55,986 bases of DNA from Planctomycetota bacterium (GCA_021851715.1 JAJZCR010000020.1:1-55986), one strand, 5' to 3'. Positions 17,925 through 27,696 are shown, counted from the stretch's first letter. Notes: a model not told the origin generated them from the letters alone. A program made the numbers and translations.

Positions 17925-20105
17925 CTATCGTACGGGGGCAGCGCCAAGCACGGCCACGGCCTGGCGCAACATCTTTTTGGCCACCGCGGTCCGTCCCAGA
18001 TCCTCGTTGCATCCCGCATTATTGAGCCAGCCGGCCGCGATCTGGAAATTTCCCATGGCCGGTCGCAGCAGGGCATTGTCCGGGGGAAATGTGGCGGCCT
18101 TGAGAAACAAGGTGCCAAAAGAGGCCGCGTGGGCCGGCAACGCGGGATTAAGCTCTTTACAAGCCACCGCCAAAGCGTGTATTGCCGGCGCGGCTTGATC
18201 AAAGGTAAGCCAATTGTCTCCACTTGCGCTGCCGCCGGTGGCGACAATGTATTGCATTTCCAGGGCTTCCTGCAGTTCGCGATTCAACATCGTCTGCGGC
18301 CGGCTGGATATATACCATGCTCCCCATCCGTTGAGGTGATGCAGCGGTTTATCCCTGGTTTCCAGTAAAGCCATGTCGCGGGTACAACGGAAGACCATCA
18401 ATTGGTGTTTTAAGGTGTCCACATACTCGCCGGGACTGATGTGCCGCTGCGCCAGGGAATTGATGAGCTTTCGCTGCGTGCCCAAAAACAGCTTGATGAA
18501 CTGGTCGTACTTTCCGCCGCTCAGACGGCGGATAATGTTGTCGGGTGCGTGGTGCGGCATGGCCAGCCGAATGTGGGCCAGAATAGCCAGGAAGGATTGC
18601 ATCCGCTTGAAATCACGGGCACCATGGGTCATGGCATCCGGCTGCGCACCGATATCGCGGGTCCACCGCACCATATTGCGCTGCACCCCATTAAGCGGAA
18701 TGGGATGGTACATCAGGGCCTGGCTTTGTACCGCCGGCATGGCCAGCAGCAGATGCAGATTTCTGGTGATGGCCGCAAGCCGGACGGCAGCCTCGTTCAC
18801 CACGGCGTTGCTGTAGCCATCCATCAGCATGACGGTGGTTTTTTTGACAATTTTGGCCGCGGCCAACTGACAGCGTTTCCACGCTGCGGCTTGCGGCGCG
18901 GCGGGCTTGTTGGCCGCCGCGCTGGCAAAATCATTGTATCTTTGAATCATTTGTTCCAGCGCCTGCAGATGGGCTGTGCCGGTCGGTGCCGTACGCTGGT
19001 GTGCCAGTTGGCGAATGGCCGAGTGCATCCGCATGCCCAGGACCAGCTTGTTCCGCGGAGGCAAAGGTGCGTTCTCCAGCGTATTTAAGGCCCCGGCAAT
19101 GAATGTCAGGCGGGTCAGCCGCCGGATGGCCGCCGCCCGCGTGCGCGGATCCTTAAACAGCAGCAACCCCACCAACAGTTCATGGTTGAGCCGGGTCTGG
19201 GTGGCCGTGCCCAGGGCGGTGCTGGCCTGTAAATTTTCGGCCAGGGCCAGCGTGCCCAGCATCAACCGGTAGTAGCCTTCATCGGCGGCAATGAGGTGTG
19301 CGGGAGAACCGGTCTGCATCTGGTTCACAATTTGCCGCAGCACACGGCGCACCTGTGGCAGTAGATTGGCCCGCTGGATATTCAAAAGAGCCTGGGCAAT
19401 GGGAATGCGCCTGGCCGGCACAACCGGGCCTGGCGACTGACCGATCGCGGGAATCGGCGGCCACACCTGGGTCTGCGTCGGTACTGTCGCATCCATGGAA
19501 ACCAGGGGCAGCAGGGGGGATAAGACCTTGTGTACGTAGCGATGCAGTGCCGCCCGGGAATTGATGCGTGCGTTAACCACTTTGCCCAGGTTTTCAAACC
19601 GCTGCAGGGCCGCATAGCCAGCAATCATGGCGGGGGCGGGCGGGGGGCCGCCGGCGGCGTTGGCCGCAAATACCCGCTTGACGATGGCTCCGTAGTCGGG
19701 GGCGGCGGCTGCCAACTCATCGGCCCGCAAGGTCAGACTCGCCTTCAGGCTTTCGTTGTGGGTTTTCCGGGCGGCTTTGTACAAATGCCGTATGACAATC
19801 AGATAACTGATTCGTACCCCGGTGGCAGTAAATTGGCGGTTGGCTTGCGGCGGCACTGTTTCCAGCAAGTTGGCCAATTGATTATCCAGCCGGTTGATGG
19901 CTCGGCGCAGGCGATGGGCGGGCTGGTTAATCAGCGGCTGGGGAATATCTGCACCGGCCCTGCCGGCCCGAATGCCCGCCAGCAAGGTCATCACCACCAT
20001 CGCGGCCAAACCACACCGTCGCGGGATCGCCGCCATGCCCGGCCGATATGGCCGGTCGGTAACGGCTCCTTCAGGCGGGTAGCTGCGGTTGGTCGAGTTG
20101 TTCAT
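17925..20105 (-). CDS. large exported alpha-helical protein, unknown function
   Basis: 726 residues, unrecognised. A signal-peptide-like segment (CGLAAMVVMTLLAGIRAGRAG) lies about 30-50 residues in, so a later start at 20036 (MAAIPRR) is possible. I preferred 20105 because GAGG lies 6 bases before it. The rest is mainly alpha-helical, Ala/Leu/Arg-rich, with no enzyme motif visible. It overlaps the end of the upstream glycosyltransferase gene by 35 bp, so the two are probably cotranscribed. Confidence 0.7.
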   Translation of the reverse strand: MNNSTNRSYPPEGAVTDRPYRPGMAAIPRRCGLAAMVVMTLLAGIRAGRAGADIPQPLINQPAHRLRRAINRLDNQLANLLETVPPQANRQFTATGVRISYLIVIRHLYKAARKTHNESLKASLTLRADELAAAAPDYGAIVKRVFAANAAGGPPPAPAMIAGYAALQRFENLGKVVNARINSRAALHRYVHKVLSPLLPLVSMDATVPTQTQVWPPIPAIGQSPGPVVPARRIPIAQALLNIQRANLLPQVRRVLRQIVNQMQTGSPAHLIAADEGYYRLMLGTLALAENLQASTALGTATQTRLNHELLVGLLLFKDPRTRAAAIRRLTRLTFIAGALNTLENAPLPPRNKLVLGMRMHSAIRQLAHQRTAPTGTAHLQALEQMIQRYNDFASAAANKPAAPQAAAWKRCQLAAAKIVKKTTVMLMDGYSNAVVNEAAVRLAAITRNLHLLLAMPAVQSQALMYHPIPLNGVQRNMVRWTRDIGAQPDAMTHGARDFKRMQSFLAILAHIRLAMPHHAPDNIIRRLSGGKYDQFIKLFLGTQRKLINSLAQRHISPGEYVDTLKHQLMVFRCTRDMALLETRDKPLHHLNGWGAWYISSRPQTMLNRELQEALEMQYIVATGGSASGDNWLTFDQAAPAIHALAVACKELNPALPAHAASFGTLFLKAATFPPDNALLRPAMGNFQIAAGWLNNAGCNEDLGRTAVAKKMLRQAVAVLGAAPVR

Positions 20106-21237
20106 AAAGCGCCTCAATTTTGTCCACCATCACGTTGGCATCAAACATCTGCTGGCACATTTGCCGCCCCACTTGCCCCATGGATGTTCGTTGGCCGGCG
20201 TCTGCAGCCAACTGTAAAACCGCCGCCTTCAACGCCATCCGATTTCCCGGCGGAACCAGGATGCCGGTGCGCTGTGGCACACAAACTTCCCTGGCACCGT
20301 CACAGTCGTAGGCGATGACGGGTACGCTTTCCAGCAGGGCTTGTGGCACCGCCCGCGGCAGCCCTTCCCGAAAACTCGGATGCACCAGTATATCCATTGC
20401 CGGGATTAATTCAGCCACCTGGGCCGGCGGCACCAGCCCGGTCAGAGTGAAGCGGTTCTGCCAGCCATGGGCCGCCATCATCTCTTCCAATCTGGGCCGG
20501 AACACGCCATCACCGATCCACAAAAAATGCAGTTGTGGATGCGCCGCCAATAAATCCGCTGTTATATCCAGTACATCGTCATGGCCCTTGAGCGGCTGCA
20601 GTCGGGCAATGGTGCCCAGCACCAGGCGATCTGCGGGAATGCCCAGCTTCTGGCGGGCGCTGGTCCGGTTGTTGACCGGGTTTAAAAATGGCCCGGTATT
20701 CATGCCGCTGTAAATGGTATGAAATTGCCCGCGATGGCCAATGCCGTTTTGCAGGGCCGTGGCGGTCATCGCATCCGCCACCGAAATGATGGCGTGGCAG
20801 CGCCGGGCCGCGGCACGTTCCAGCATAATCCAGGCGGTGTTGACGACGCCGGGTTGATACGGATGAAACGGCAATCCGTGAATGGTGTGGATCACCACCG
20901 GCACTTTTTCATGCCAGGCCGCATACCGCGCGATGATGCCGGCTTTGCTGGAATGCGTATGCACGACCTGTGGCTGAAGCCGGTGACAGATGGATCGAAT
21001 GGCAAAATAAGCGCCGGCATCCTTGACCGGCCGCGGGTTGCGGACCAGCGACGGATGTTCCATCACCTGATAGCCTTCCGAGCGGGCCTGCTCCACCAGC
21101 GAACCCTCCGGCCCGACACTTGGGCCCGTCAGCAGTATTACTTCGTGGCCGCGCTGGTGCAGCCCCCGGCAGGTAAGCAGAGTGTTTTCCTGGGCACCGC
21201 CCACAATTAACCGGGTAATGATATGCAGAATCTTCAC
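20071..21237 (-). CDS. family 4 glycosyltransferase
   Basis: 388-residue GT-B enzyme. The N-terminal glycine loop ILHIITRLIVGGAQENTL, the middle LGTIARLQPLKGHDDVL that starts the nucleotide-sugar domain, and the C-terminal PSFREGLPRAVPQALLESVP with its EX7E pair place it in GT4. It probably builds an exopolysaccharide or lipid-linked glycan; donor and acceptor cannot be read from sequence. It lies upstream of, and overlaps, the exported protein. Confidence 0.88.
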   Translation of the reverse strand: MKILHIITRLIVGGAQENTLLTCRGLHQRGHEVILLTGPSVGPEGSLVEQARSEGYQVMEHPSLVRNPRPVKDAGAYFAIRSICHRLQPQVVHTHSSKAGIIARYAAWHEKVPVVIHTIHGLPFHPYQPGVVNTAWIMLERAAARRCHAIISVADAMTATALQNGIGHRGQFHTIYSGMNTGPFLNPVNNRTSARQKLGIPADRLVLGTIARLQPLKGHDDVLDITADLLAAHPQLHFLWIGDGVFRPRLEEMMAAHGWQNRFTLTGLVPPAQVAELIPAMDILVHPSFREGLPRAVPQALLESVPVIAYDCDGAREVCVPQRTGILVPPGNRMALKAAVLQLAADAGQRTSMGQVGRQMCQQMFDANVMVDKIEALYEQLDQPQLPA

Positions 21238-21305
21238 GCCAATGTTTCCGGTAATCCCAACTGCGCCAGACTGTTACCGATGAACAACTCGTCGCGGCAG
21301 CCGGC

Positions 21306-22046
21306 CTAAAAGCGTATCCACTCCAGACACAGGCCTGATGCCGGCGCACACGGGCCGGCCAGGGCGCGATCCTTGGATGAGAGAATCCGGCCGATGTCCG
21401 CCGGATCACCCTGTTTGCGGCCGATTTCCAGCACCGAGCCCACCATGGTGCGCACCATGTGGTACAAAAAGCCGCTCCCTTCCACCGCAAATATAATGAT
21501 CGGCCCGCGCTGATGAATGCCGCAATGAAAAATTTCCCGCTCCGTGGTGTCGCGGTCGCCGCCCGCCCCCTGGAAAGCGGCAAAATCATGCCGGCCCACA
21601 AACCGTCCGCAGGCTTCCTGCATCCGGTCCAGATCCACCGTATGCCAGAAATGATAGACATAATGGCGGTAAAACACGCTGCGATCACGCTGGTTCCAGA
21701 TTACGTACCGATAGCGCTTGCTGCGTGCGTGGCGAATGTCAAAATCCGGCTCTGCTTCCTCAATGCGATGAATCACAATGTCCGCCGGCAGACGGCTGTT
21801 GATCGCCATGCGCAAACGCCTTGGGTCCAGATGCGTATCCACGGTCATCTGGGCTACCTGCCCGCGTGCATGGACTCCCGTATCCGTACGTGAAGAACCC
21901 AGTACGGTAACCGGGTGATTCACGATTTCTCCAGCGGCCTTTTCCAGCATGCTCTGCACGGTGGGTATCGGGTCGCGTTGCCGCTGCCAGCCGCAGTACG
22001 CCGAGCCGTCATAGGACACAATCATTTTCAGCCGGACCATGGCCAT
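21306..22046 (-). CDS. truA: tRNA pseudouridine(38-40) synthase
   Basis: Modifies uridines in the anticodon arm. 246 residues, normal length. The catalytic aspartate is in SSRTDTGVHARGQ; other family segments are YDGSAYCGWQRQ, KRYRYVIWN, HDFAAFQGAG and GSGFLYHMVRTMVG. The ATG at 22046 is chosen from family length and an upstream GGAG. It follows asd at 35 bp on the same strand, suggesting an asd-truA operon. Confidence 0.95.
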   Translation of the reverse strand: MAMVRLKMIVSYDGSAYCGWQRQRDPIPTVQSMLEKAAGEIVNHPVTVLGSSRTDTGVHARGQVAQMTVDTHLDPRRLRMAINSRLPADIVIHRIEEAEPDFDIRHARSKRYRYVIWNQRDRSVFYRHYVYHFWHTVDLDRMQEACGRFVGRHDFAAFQGAGGDRDTTEREIFHCGIHQRGPIIIFAVEGSGFLYHMVRTMVGSVLEIGRKQGDPADIGRILSSKDRALAGPCAPASGLCLEWIRF

Positions 22047-22081
22047 CACACGTCTTCTCCGGGTGGCGGGCAAGCAACAGG

Positions 22082-23095
22082 TCAGCGCACGAGCAGTTCC
22101 GCGATTTGCAGGCCATTGAGAGCTGCACCCTTGAGCAACTGGTCGCCGGCCACAAACATCGCAATCGAGTGGCCGCGGGAATCGCTCATATCCTGGCGGA
22201 TGCGTCCTACCAGCACATCGCCCTGGCCGCTGGCATCGCGCGGCATCGGAAAATAGTTGCGCCCCGGATCATCCACAATTTTCACCCCGGGTGCTTTGGA
22301 TAAAAGGGCCCGCACTTCCTCCGGTGAAATGGGCCGGCTGCATTCAATGGTCAGGGCTTCACAGTGTGCCCGCAGGACCGGCACGCGCACGCACGTGGCC
22401 GACACGCGGATATCCGGATCTCCGAATATTTTTCGCGTTTCCCGCAGCATCTTCAACTCTTCCTCGTTGTAGCCGGTTGCGGCATCCACCGCCGAATTAT
22501 GCGAAAACACATTGAACGCATACGGATGCGGCAGCACGGTGGGAGGATACTCGCGGTCTTCCAGCCTGGCCTTGGTGCTGGCAATCAGTTCTTCCATGGC
22601 CGCCGCTCCGGCACCGCTGGCGGCCTGGTAGGTCGCTGCAATCAGACGCACAATGCGATTCACCCGATGAATGGGCCACAACGGCACAATGCCGATGATG
22701 GTCGAACAATTAGGATTGGCAATAATTCCCCGATGGCCCGCGATCACCTGCGGATTAATTTCCGGCACCACCAGGGGAACCGACGGGTCCATCCGAAAGG
22801 CTGAGCTGTTGTCTATCACTACGGCGCCCGCCCGCACGGCAGCCGGAGCGAACTTTTTGCTGATTCCGGAACCCGCCGAAAAAAAGGCGATATCCACGCC
22901 TGTGAAACTATTTTCCGTCAGCTCCTGCACCGGAATTGCGCGATTTGCACATGTTACCGTCTTGCCCGCCGATCGCGCCGATGCGTAACAGCGCAAATCC
23001 GCCACGGCAAAATGACGCTGCGTCATCATGCGCAAAAATTCCACACCCACTGCGCCGGTGGCGCCTACAATCGCTACAACAGGAGGAGATTTCAT
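22082..23095 (-). CDS. asd: aspartate-semialdehyde dehydrogenase
   Basis: Second step of the aspartate pathway, giving the branch point for lysine/diaminopimelate, threonine and methionine. 337 residues. NADP-binding VAIVGATGAVGVEFLRM, the catalytic cysteine in ANPNCSTIIG, and the substrate-binding CVRVPVLRAHCEAL are visible. I chose the internal ATG at 23095, which matches family starts, rather than one 10 codons earlier. Confidence 0.95.
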   Translation of the reverse strand: MKSPPVVAIVGATGAVGVEFLRMMTQRHFAVADLRCYASARSAGKTVTCANRAIPVQELTENSFTGVDIAFFSAGSGISKKFAPAAVRAGAVVIDNSSAFRMDPSVPLVVPEINPQVIAGHRGIIANPNCSTIIGIVPLWPIHRVNRIVRLIAATYQAASGAGAAAMEELIASTKARLEDREYPPTVLPHPYAFNVFSHNSAVDAATGYNEEELKMLRETRKIFGDPDIRVSATCVRVPVLRAHCEALTIECSRPISPEEVRALLSKAPGVKIVDDPGRNYFPMPRDASGQGDVLVGRIRQDMSDSRGHSIAMFVAGDQLLKGAALNGLQIAELLVR

Positions 23096-23152
23096 CCCGC
23101 AGAACCCTTTCTTTGGATATATCATTCTCAGGCGGTTTTCAGGAAATGGCTG

Positions 23153-23902
23153 CTACCCGGCACGTTTGCCTTCCGCCATAAACTTTTCGTCACGGGCGAA
23201 GGGATGACTTTTTCCATCCAGGCCGATCGTGGCCGACTCGCTCATTGCCGATATCGCCAGGCAACTGGCGCGTTCCAGGTATTGCACCCGCCCCATACGT
23301 AAAAAATCCAGGGCATCCAGCCCGGCGTTTATTTCCGCCTGCGCTCCCGATTTCAACACCCATTCAAACCCTTCCACTTTCGGTGCGATGATATCGCGTG
23401 CCCGGCTGTAAAAACGCCGCAGCATCTCCAACCCCTGCGAGCGGTCCAGTTCCATCGCCTGGCGCAAGGGCTGGAAGCCCTCAACGGCCAGATTTCTGCG
23501 GCGCAACGCCTGTTCGTCCGTCTTGGCCATCGCCGCCTGGGCATAAGCCGTCGGATCCTTCACAAGGGCTTCCGGAAACGTCAGCACGAAATCGCCGCGT
23601 TCGGATAAGCCTCCATTTTGCATGATGATTAAAAGTTCCAGGTTTTCATGCGGATTAAGTACGCGGTGGATAAGTCCCGGGCGAAAGGCTACCAGCTTGG
23701 AAGGCTCCAATTCTATTTTTTGATAGCCCTCACCGGACAGGGTTTCCACATATCCGCGTCCAGACAGGCAATAGTACATTTCCGAACAAACGGTGTGTAC
23801 ATGCGGACTGCCGCCAATGGCACCGTCCGGCCCCGGTGTCGTGTAAACCCTGACATGAGAAACCCCCACTCCCGCCGTTAGCATCAATTGTCTTATATCC
23901 AT
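23153..23902 (-). CDS. cupin-domain protein
   Basis: 249 residues. A cupin barrel fills the first 100 residues, with metal-ligand pattern PHVHTVCSEMYYCLSG followed by the later histidine of RPGLIHRV. The C-terminal 140 residues are helical and not recognised. Cupins of this form include sugar isomerases and small-molecule dioxygenases; no substrate can be inferred. It is transcribed divergently from folP. Confidence 0.75.
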   Translation of the reverse strand: MDIRQLMLTAGVGVSHVRVYTTPGPDGAIGGSPHVHTVCSEMYYCLSGRGYVETLSGEGYQKIELEPSKLVAFRPGLIHRVLNPHENLELLIIMQNGGLSERGDFVLTFPEALVKDPTAYAQAAMAKTDEQALRRRNLAVEGFQPLRQAMELDRSQGLEMLRRFYSRARDIIAPKVEGFEWVLKSGAQAEINAGLDALDFLRMGRVQYLERASCLAISAMSESATIGLDGKSHPFARDEKFMAEGKRAG

Positions 23903-24072
23903 TTTTTACTTGATCCGCGATCCAATCCGACATCAACATCATTCATCCATGATGATCGTAGCATATTGTGGGCATTGGGACAATTCCGGACGGGTGGCCG
24001 CACCAGTCGGGCATCATTGCACGTTTGGCACCATTTTCAGCGGTGCATCTGCCGTGCTGCGTCATTCACGGG

Positions 24073-24085
24073 TATACTGCCCGCC
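24073..24085 (+). promoter_or_regulatory. folP -10 element, probably leaderless start
   Basis: TATACT at 24073-24078 ends 7 bases before the ATG at 24086, and no ribosome binding site lies between. A leaderless transcript is likely. Confidence 0.5.
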
Positions 24086-25018
24086 ATGATGACGAGCCGC
24101 GCAGACTATTTTTTCGCCCACTGCCTGACTGCCCCGGTCATCATGGGGGTGGTCAATGTAACACCCGATAGTTTCAGTGACGCCGGGCAATTCCAGACCG
24201 GGACCGGTATCAACCACGCCGCCGCCGTGGAACATGCGCTCAACCTGGCCTGCCAGGGGGCTGCCATACTCGATCTCGGCGGCGAAGCTTCTTCCTTTCA
24301 TCGTCCGGATATTGGGCCGGTTGATCCGCAGGAACAGCTCCGACGCGTCTTGCCGGTTGTTGAGGAAATTGCCCGCCGGCGCGATGACGCCGACGGCATT
24401 CCGCCTTCCCCGCCGGGTGTATCCAGCGGCCCGGGCCACGCGGCCCTCATCAGCATCGACACGCGCAGCAGCACAGTGGCAGCGGCGGCATTGCGGGCTG
24501 GTGCGGATATTATCAATGATATCTCCGCCGGCACGGACGATCCGGAAATGCTTCCCCTGGCCGCCCGCATGGAATGCCCCATTATTTTGATGCATCGCAG
24601 GGAAGAGCATTTCGGCCAAGCCCCGCCGGCCTACGACAATGTTTGCGGCGAGGTGATCAGTTATTTGCTTCAGCGCAGTCAAAGCGCACTGGCCGCCGGC
24701 GTGAAGCCGCACCGAATTTTGCTGGATCCGGGGCTGGGGTTTGGTAAATCGGCTGCGGATAACTGGAAACTTCTGGCAGGCATCGGTGAGCTGGCGGCTC
24801 TTGGGTTTCCCGTGGTGCTGGGGGCCTCGCGGAAAAGATTTCTCGCTGAGTTGCTGCCGCCGCATCTGCGGGATCCCAGCCCTGATGGCTGGCTGGCCAG
24901 AGATATTCTCACCAGTCAGATCATCGTGCCGGCAGCCGCCCGCGGCGTTAAAATTCATCGGGTGCACCAGGTGCCGCTGGCCCGGCAGGCACTGGAAGTT
25001 TTTGCACGCATGGCCTAA
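24086..25018 (+). CDS. folP: dihydropteroate synthase
   Basis: Condenses p-aminobenzoate with dihydropterin pyrophosphate in folate synthesis; target of sulfonamides. 310 residues. IMGVVNVTPDSFSDAG, IDTRSSTVAAAALRAGADII, NDISAG and LDPGLGFGKSAADNW are conserved. The usual GGESTRPG loop reads GGEASSFHRPDIGP instead, so the substrate/sulfonamide-binding loop 2 is altered. Two ATGs at 24086 and 24089 are possible. Followed at 18 bp by the PIN-like gene. Confidence 0.93.
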   Translation: MMTSRADYFFAHCLTAPVIMGVVNVTPDSFSDAGQFQTGTGINHAAAVEHALNLACQGAAILDLGGEASSFHRPDIGPVDPQEQLRRVLPVVEEIARRRDDADGIPPSPPGVSSGPGHAALISIDTRSSTVAAAALRAGADIINDISAGTDDPEMLPLAARMECPIILMHRREEHFGQAPPAYDNVCGEVISYLLQRSQSALAAGVKPHRILLDPGLGFGKSAADNWKLLAGIGELAALGFPVVLGASRKRFLAELLPPHLRDPSPDGWLARDILTSQIIVPAAARGVKIHRVHQVPLARQALEVFARMA

Positions 25019-25036
25019 AAAAGGATTGGACTACTG

Positions 25037-25438
25037 ATGCAATTTTTTCTGCATGGACAATTGGACCCCGGCGTGGCCGAGAATCTCAAGGCGGCCGGCC
25101 ATCAGGTGCATGAACCGGCGGAACTGGCGGCCGGAGTTCCCGGCGAACCAGCCGTACCTGATTCCGGCGATCAGCGTGAACTGCTGGCGGCCATCGCGGC
25201 GCGGCAATGGATGCTGCTGACCAATGACCGCGACCTGGTACAACACGCCTGCGATCAGCGTCTGCCCGGCCCGGCCATCATGGTGCTGTTGGTTCATGCC
25301 ATTTCACCGGCGGCCCAGAGAGATGCTATTGTCCGCCTGTTCGAGCGTTACCCCCGGCTATCCCCGGGCCGACTTTACACTATTACGCCGGGCCGGGTAA
25401 AAGTGCGGCAGTTGCCGCAGCCGCGCCGTAGTGAATAG
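25037..25438 (+). CDS. DUF5615-like PIN-fold protein
   Basis: 133 residues. The pattern of an N-terminal FFLHGQLDPGVAENLKAAGH, then RELLAAIAARQWMLLTNDRD, matches the DUF5615/Mut7-C class of PIN-like proteins, where the two acidic patches form a putative RNase site. The first acidic residue is replaced (HGQ where D.N is usual), so activity is uncertain. It is tightly linked to folP and the kinase gene, and no antitoxin neighbour is seen. Confidence 0.6.
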   Translation: MQFFLHGQLDPGVAENLKAAGHQVHEPAELAAGVPGEPAVPDSGDQRELLAAIAARQWMLLTNDRDLVQHACDQRLPGPAIMVLLVHAISPAAQRDAIVRLFERYPRLSPGRLYTITPGRVKVRQLPQPRRSE

Positions 25439-25493
25439 GTGCAACCGTCCATGCGGCATAGCTGTTGCCGGATGAAGGAAAGATACAAAACAG

Positions 25494-26591
25494 ATGCTGG
25501 AACTAACGCTCGATAATGCTGTGGAATACCTCCGATCGCGCAGCGCCGTGGGTACGGGAAAGGTTCTGGTGCGTCCGCTGTCCGGCGGCGTGGCCGGCAG
25601 CGTACTGCAGATTCTGGACCTGGATGCCGGCGAAAAAATCGGCACCGATATGCGCAGCGAATCGCAGAAGCGCCGCGGCGTTGCCGATACCCGGCCCGCC
25701 GAGGGGCGCTGCTTTGTCATCAAACAACCGCTGGATAAATTTCGCACTGCCGCCGAATGGCTGGTGGATCGTGATCGGCTCTGGATTGAACGCGATTGCA
25801 TGGCCTTTCTGGGGGGCGTATTGCCCGCCGGCAGCGTGCCGGAAGTACTGTGGAGCGATGAAGAAAATTTTGTGCTGGCCATGACCTGCGCTCCGGTGGG
25901 ATTTGTCTGCTGGAAAAATGACCTGCTGCAGGGCCGGATTGATCCGCAGGCCGTGCGGCTTTCCGCCCTGCTTCTGGGGATGATGCATGCCTCCACCGTG
26001 GGCAGCGCCGAGTGCGCCGCCCGGTTTGGGGAACAGCGCGGCTTTATTCAGCAGCGGATTGACCCGTATCTGGAAACTCTGGCCAAGCAGCACCCGGACC
26101 TTCGCCGGCCCATCGACCGGCTTATCGCCATGCTGCTGGAAAAACCGGTATGCCTGATCCATGCGGATTATTCGCCCAAAAACATGCTGGTCAGAACCGA
26201 TGCGGAAGCCAAAACCACGGATCTGATGCTGCTGGATTTTGAAATAGCCTTTTTTGGACGCCCGGTTTTTGATGTGGCCACGCTCATCAATCATCTGCTG
26301 CTGAAAGGGTTTCACCGCCGCCCGGCATGGCGACCTTTCATGATCGCCGCCGACCAGTTCTGGCATACGTATCGTACGCACGCCGGTCCGCAATTGGCCG
26401 AAGAAGTCAACGCCGTTGGCGGCAAAATGCTTGGGGCCTTGATGCTGGCGCGGATGGATGGCAAATCGCCGGTGGAATATATCGTCGATGCCGAAGGCAA
26501 AGAGCAGATTCGCCGCTGCGCCCGTCACCTGCTGACTTTTCCGGATGATTCGCTGGACGCGGCCATCGATGAAGCAGCCCTGTTTTTCTAG
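25494..26591 (+). CDS. APH-family phosphotransferase
   Basis: 365 residues of the aminoglycoside/choline/methylthioribose kinase fold. The catalytic loop IHADYSPKNMLV and the metal-binding LLDFEIAFFGRPVFDVATL are unmistakable. Substrate is unknown; the length and the FDVA...LINHLL tail are compatible with several small-molecule kinases. An AAGGAAAG lies upstream of the ATG. It follows the PIN-like gene by 55 bp and probably shares its transcript. Confidence 0.8.
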   Translation: MLELTLDNAVEYLRSRSAVGTGKVLVRPLSGGVAGSVLQILDLDAGEKIGTDMRSESQKRRGVADTRPAEGRCFVIKQPLDKFRTAAEWLVDRDRLWIERDCMAFLGGVLPAGSVPEVLWSDEENFVLAMTCAPVGFVCWKNDLLQGRIDPQAVRLSALLLGMMHASTVGSAECAARFGEQRGFIQQRIDPYLETLAKQHPDLRRPIDRLIAMLLEKPVCLIHADYSPKNMLVRTDAEAKTTDLMLLDFEIAFFGRPVFDVATLINHLLLKGFHRRPAWRPFMIAADQFWHTYRTHAGPQLAEEVNAVGGKMLGALMLARMDGKSPVEYIVDAEGKEQIRRCARHLLTFPDDSLDAAIDEAALFF

Positions 26592-26594
26592 TCA

Positions 26595-26620
26595 TGGTGG
26601 GGGACTGGGATTCGAGCCTG
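26595..26620 (-). repeat. tRNA-Gln 3'-end-like remnant, possible attachment site
   Basis: From 26598 the plus strand reads TGGGGGACTGGGATTCGAGC, matching the tRNA-Gln 3' end at 43332 onwards in 19 of the first 22 positions and in the same orientation. The three bases before it (TGG) are the complement of CCA. No matching 5' half of a tRNA is present, so this is a fragment. Confidence 0.45.
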
Positions 26621-26700
26621 CGCCCGTAACATATGCCATCGGCCTGAAAAAATACGGCGTGAGCTTGTTCGGGCATGGGTGCATGAAGGAGCAAAAACTG

Positions 26701-27696
26701 ATGGCGCAACGCCGCAAAATATCCGGTTCGCGCACGGCCCCGTCAGGCGCTATTGCCGGGCGAATTCGCGGTTCGCTTCTGGGGTTGGCGGTTGGTGATG
26801 CGCTGGGCACCACCGTTGAGTTTAGGCCGCGGGGAAGCTTTGCCCCGTTGACTGATATTGTGGGCGGAGGTCCATTTGGTCTGAAGCCCGGCGAATGGAC
26901 TGATGACACTTCCATGGCCCTTTGCCTGGCCGAAAGCATTGTCGAGACGCAATCGTTTAATCCGGCCGATCAGCTTGCCCGCTATGTGCGGTGGTACAGG
27001 GATGGCCATTTAAGTTCGAATGGGATCTGTTTTGACATTGGCCGTCAAACCCATGTGGCGCTGATGCAATTTCAGGCCACCGGCCTGGCGGCATGTGGGC
27101 CTGTAGATGAAGAATACTCGGGCAATGGCTCGCTGATGCGGCTAAGCCCGGTGGCGATGGCTTTTTACCGGCAACCGGCGGTGGCCATTGATCTGGCGGG
27201 AAAAAGCTCGCGCACCACCCATGGCAGCCCGTTATGCGTGGATGCCTGCCGCTATTTTGCAGCGCTGCTGCTGGGGGCTTTTGCCGGTATTGGTAAAAGC
27301 CGCCTGCTGGCACCGGAATTTACACCGGTACCGGGCCTGTGGTCGCAAGCACCTTTGCATCCGCAAATCGCCGCAATTGCCCGGGGATCATGGAAAAATA
27401 AACCCGAATCCGCCATCAGAACCAGTGGTTTTGTGGTGCACACCCTGGAGGCGGCCCTTTGGGCCTTTGCCAATACAGAAAGTTACGAGCAGGCGGTGCT
27501 GCAGGCGGCAAATCTTGGCGATGATGCCGACACAACCGGAGCCGTCTGTGGGCAGCTTGCCGGTGCGTTTTACGGAGTCGGCGGCATTCCGCAGCGCTGG
27601 CTGGCAATTCTTGCAAATCGAAGCACAGTTGAAATGCTTGCGGAGAAACTTATCGCATTTACCCACAGCCGCGGGTCACCCGGTGCGGATGCGTAA
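26701..27696 (+). CDS. ADP-ribosylglycohydrolase family protein
   Basis: 331 residues. Removes ADP-ribose from modified targets if active. Metal-binding motifs are GEWTDDTSMAL near residue 63 and GDDADTTGAVCGQLAG near residue 275, with the usual GSLLGLAVGDALG start. AAGGAG lies 9 bases before the ATG at 26701. It sits just inside the tRNA-like remnant at 26595, and no DarT or DraT partner is nearby, so the substrate cannot be inferred. Confidence 0.88.
   Translation: MAQRRKISGSRTAPSGAIAGRIRGSLLGLAVGDALGTTVEFRPRGSFAPLTDIVGGGPFGLKPGEWTDDTSMALCLAESIVETQSFNPADQLARYVRWYRDGHLSSNGICFDIGRQTHVALMQFQATGLAACGPVDEEYSGNGSLMRLSPVAMAFYRQPAVAIDLAGKSSRTTHGSPLCVDACRYFAALLLGAFAGIGKSRLLAPEFTPVPGLWSQAPLHPQIAAIARGSWKNKPESAIRTSGFVVHTLEAALWAFANTESYEQAVLQAANLGDDADTTGAVCGQLAGAFYGVGGIPQRWLAILANRSTVEMLAEKLIAFTHSRGSPGADA

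Noticed and set aside
24062..24967. 301-codon open frame opposite folP
   Set aside because: Antisense to an unmistakable folP, no recognisable domain.
25503..26528. 341-codon open frame opposite the APH-family kinase gene
   Set aside because: High-GC shadow frame; the plus-strand kinase has clear motifs and the antisense product shows none.
26591..26700. Complete tRNA gene on the minus strand
   Set aside because: Only the T-arm-like and acceptor 3' part is present; no 5' acceptor strand or anticodon arm can be formed.
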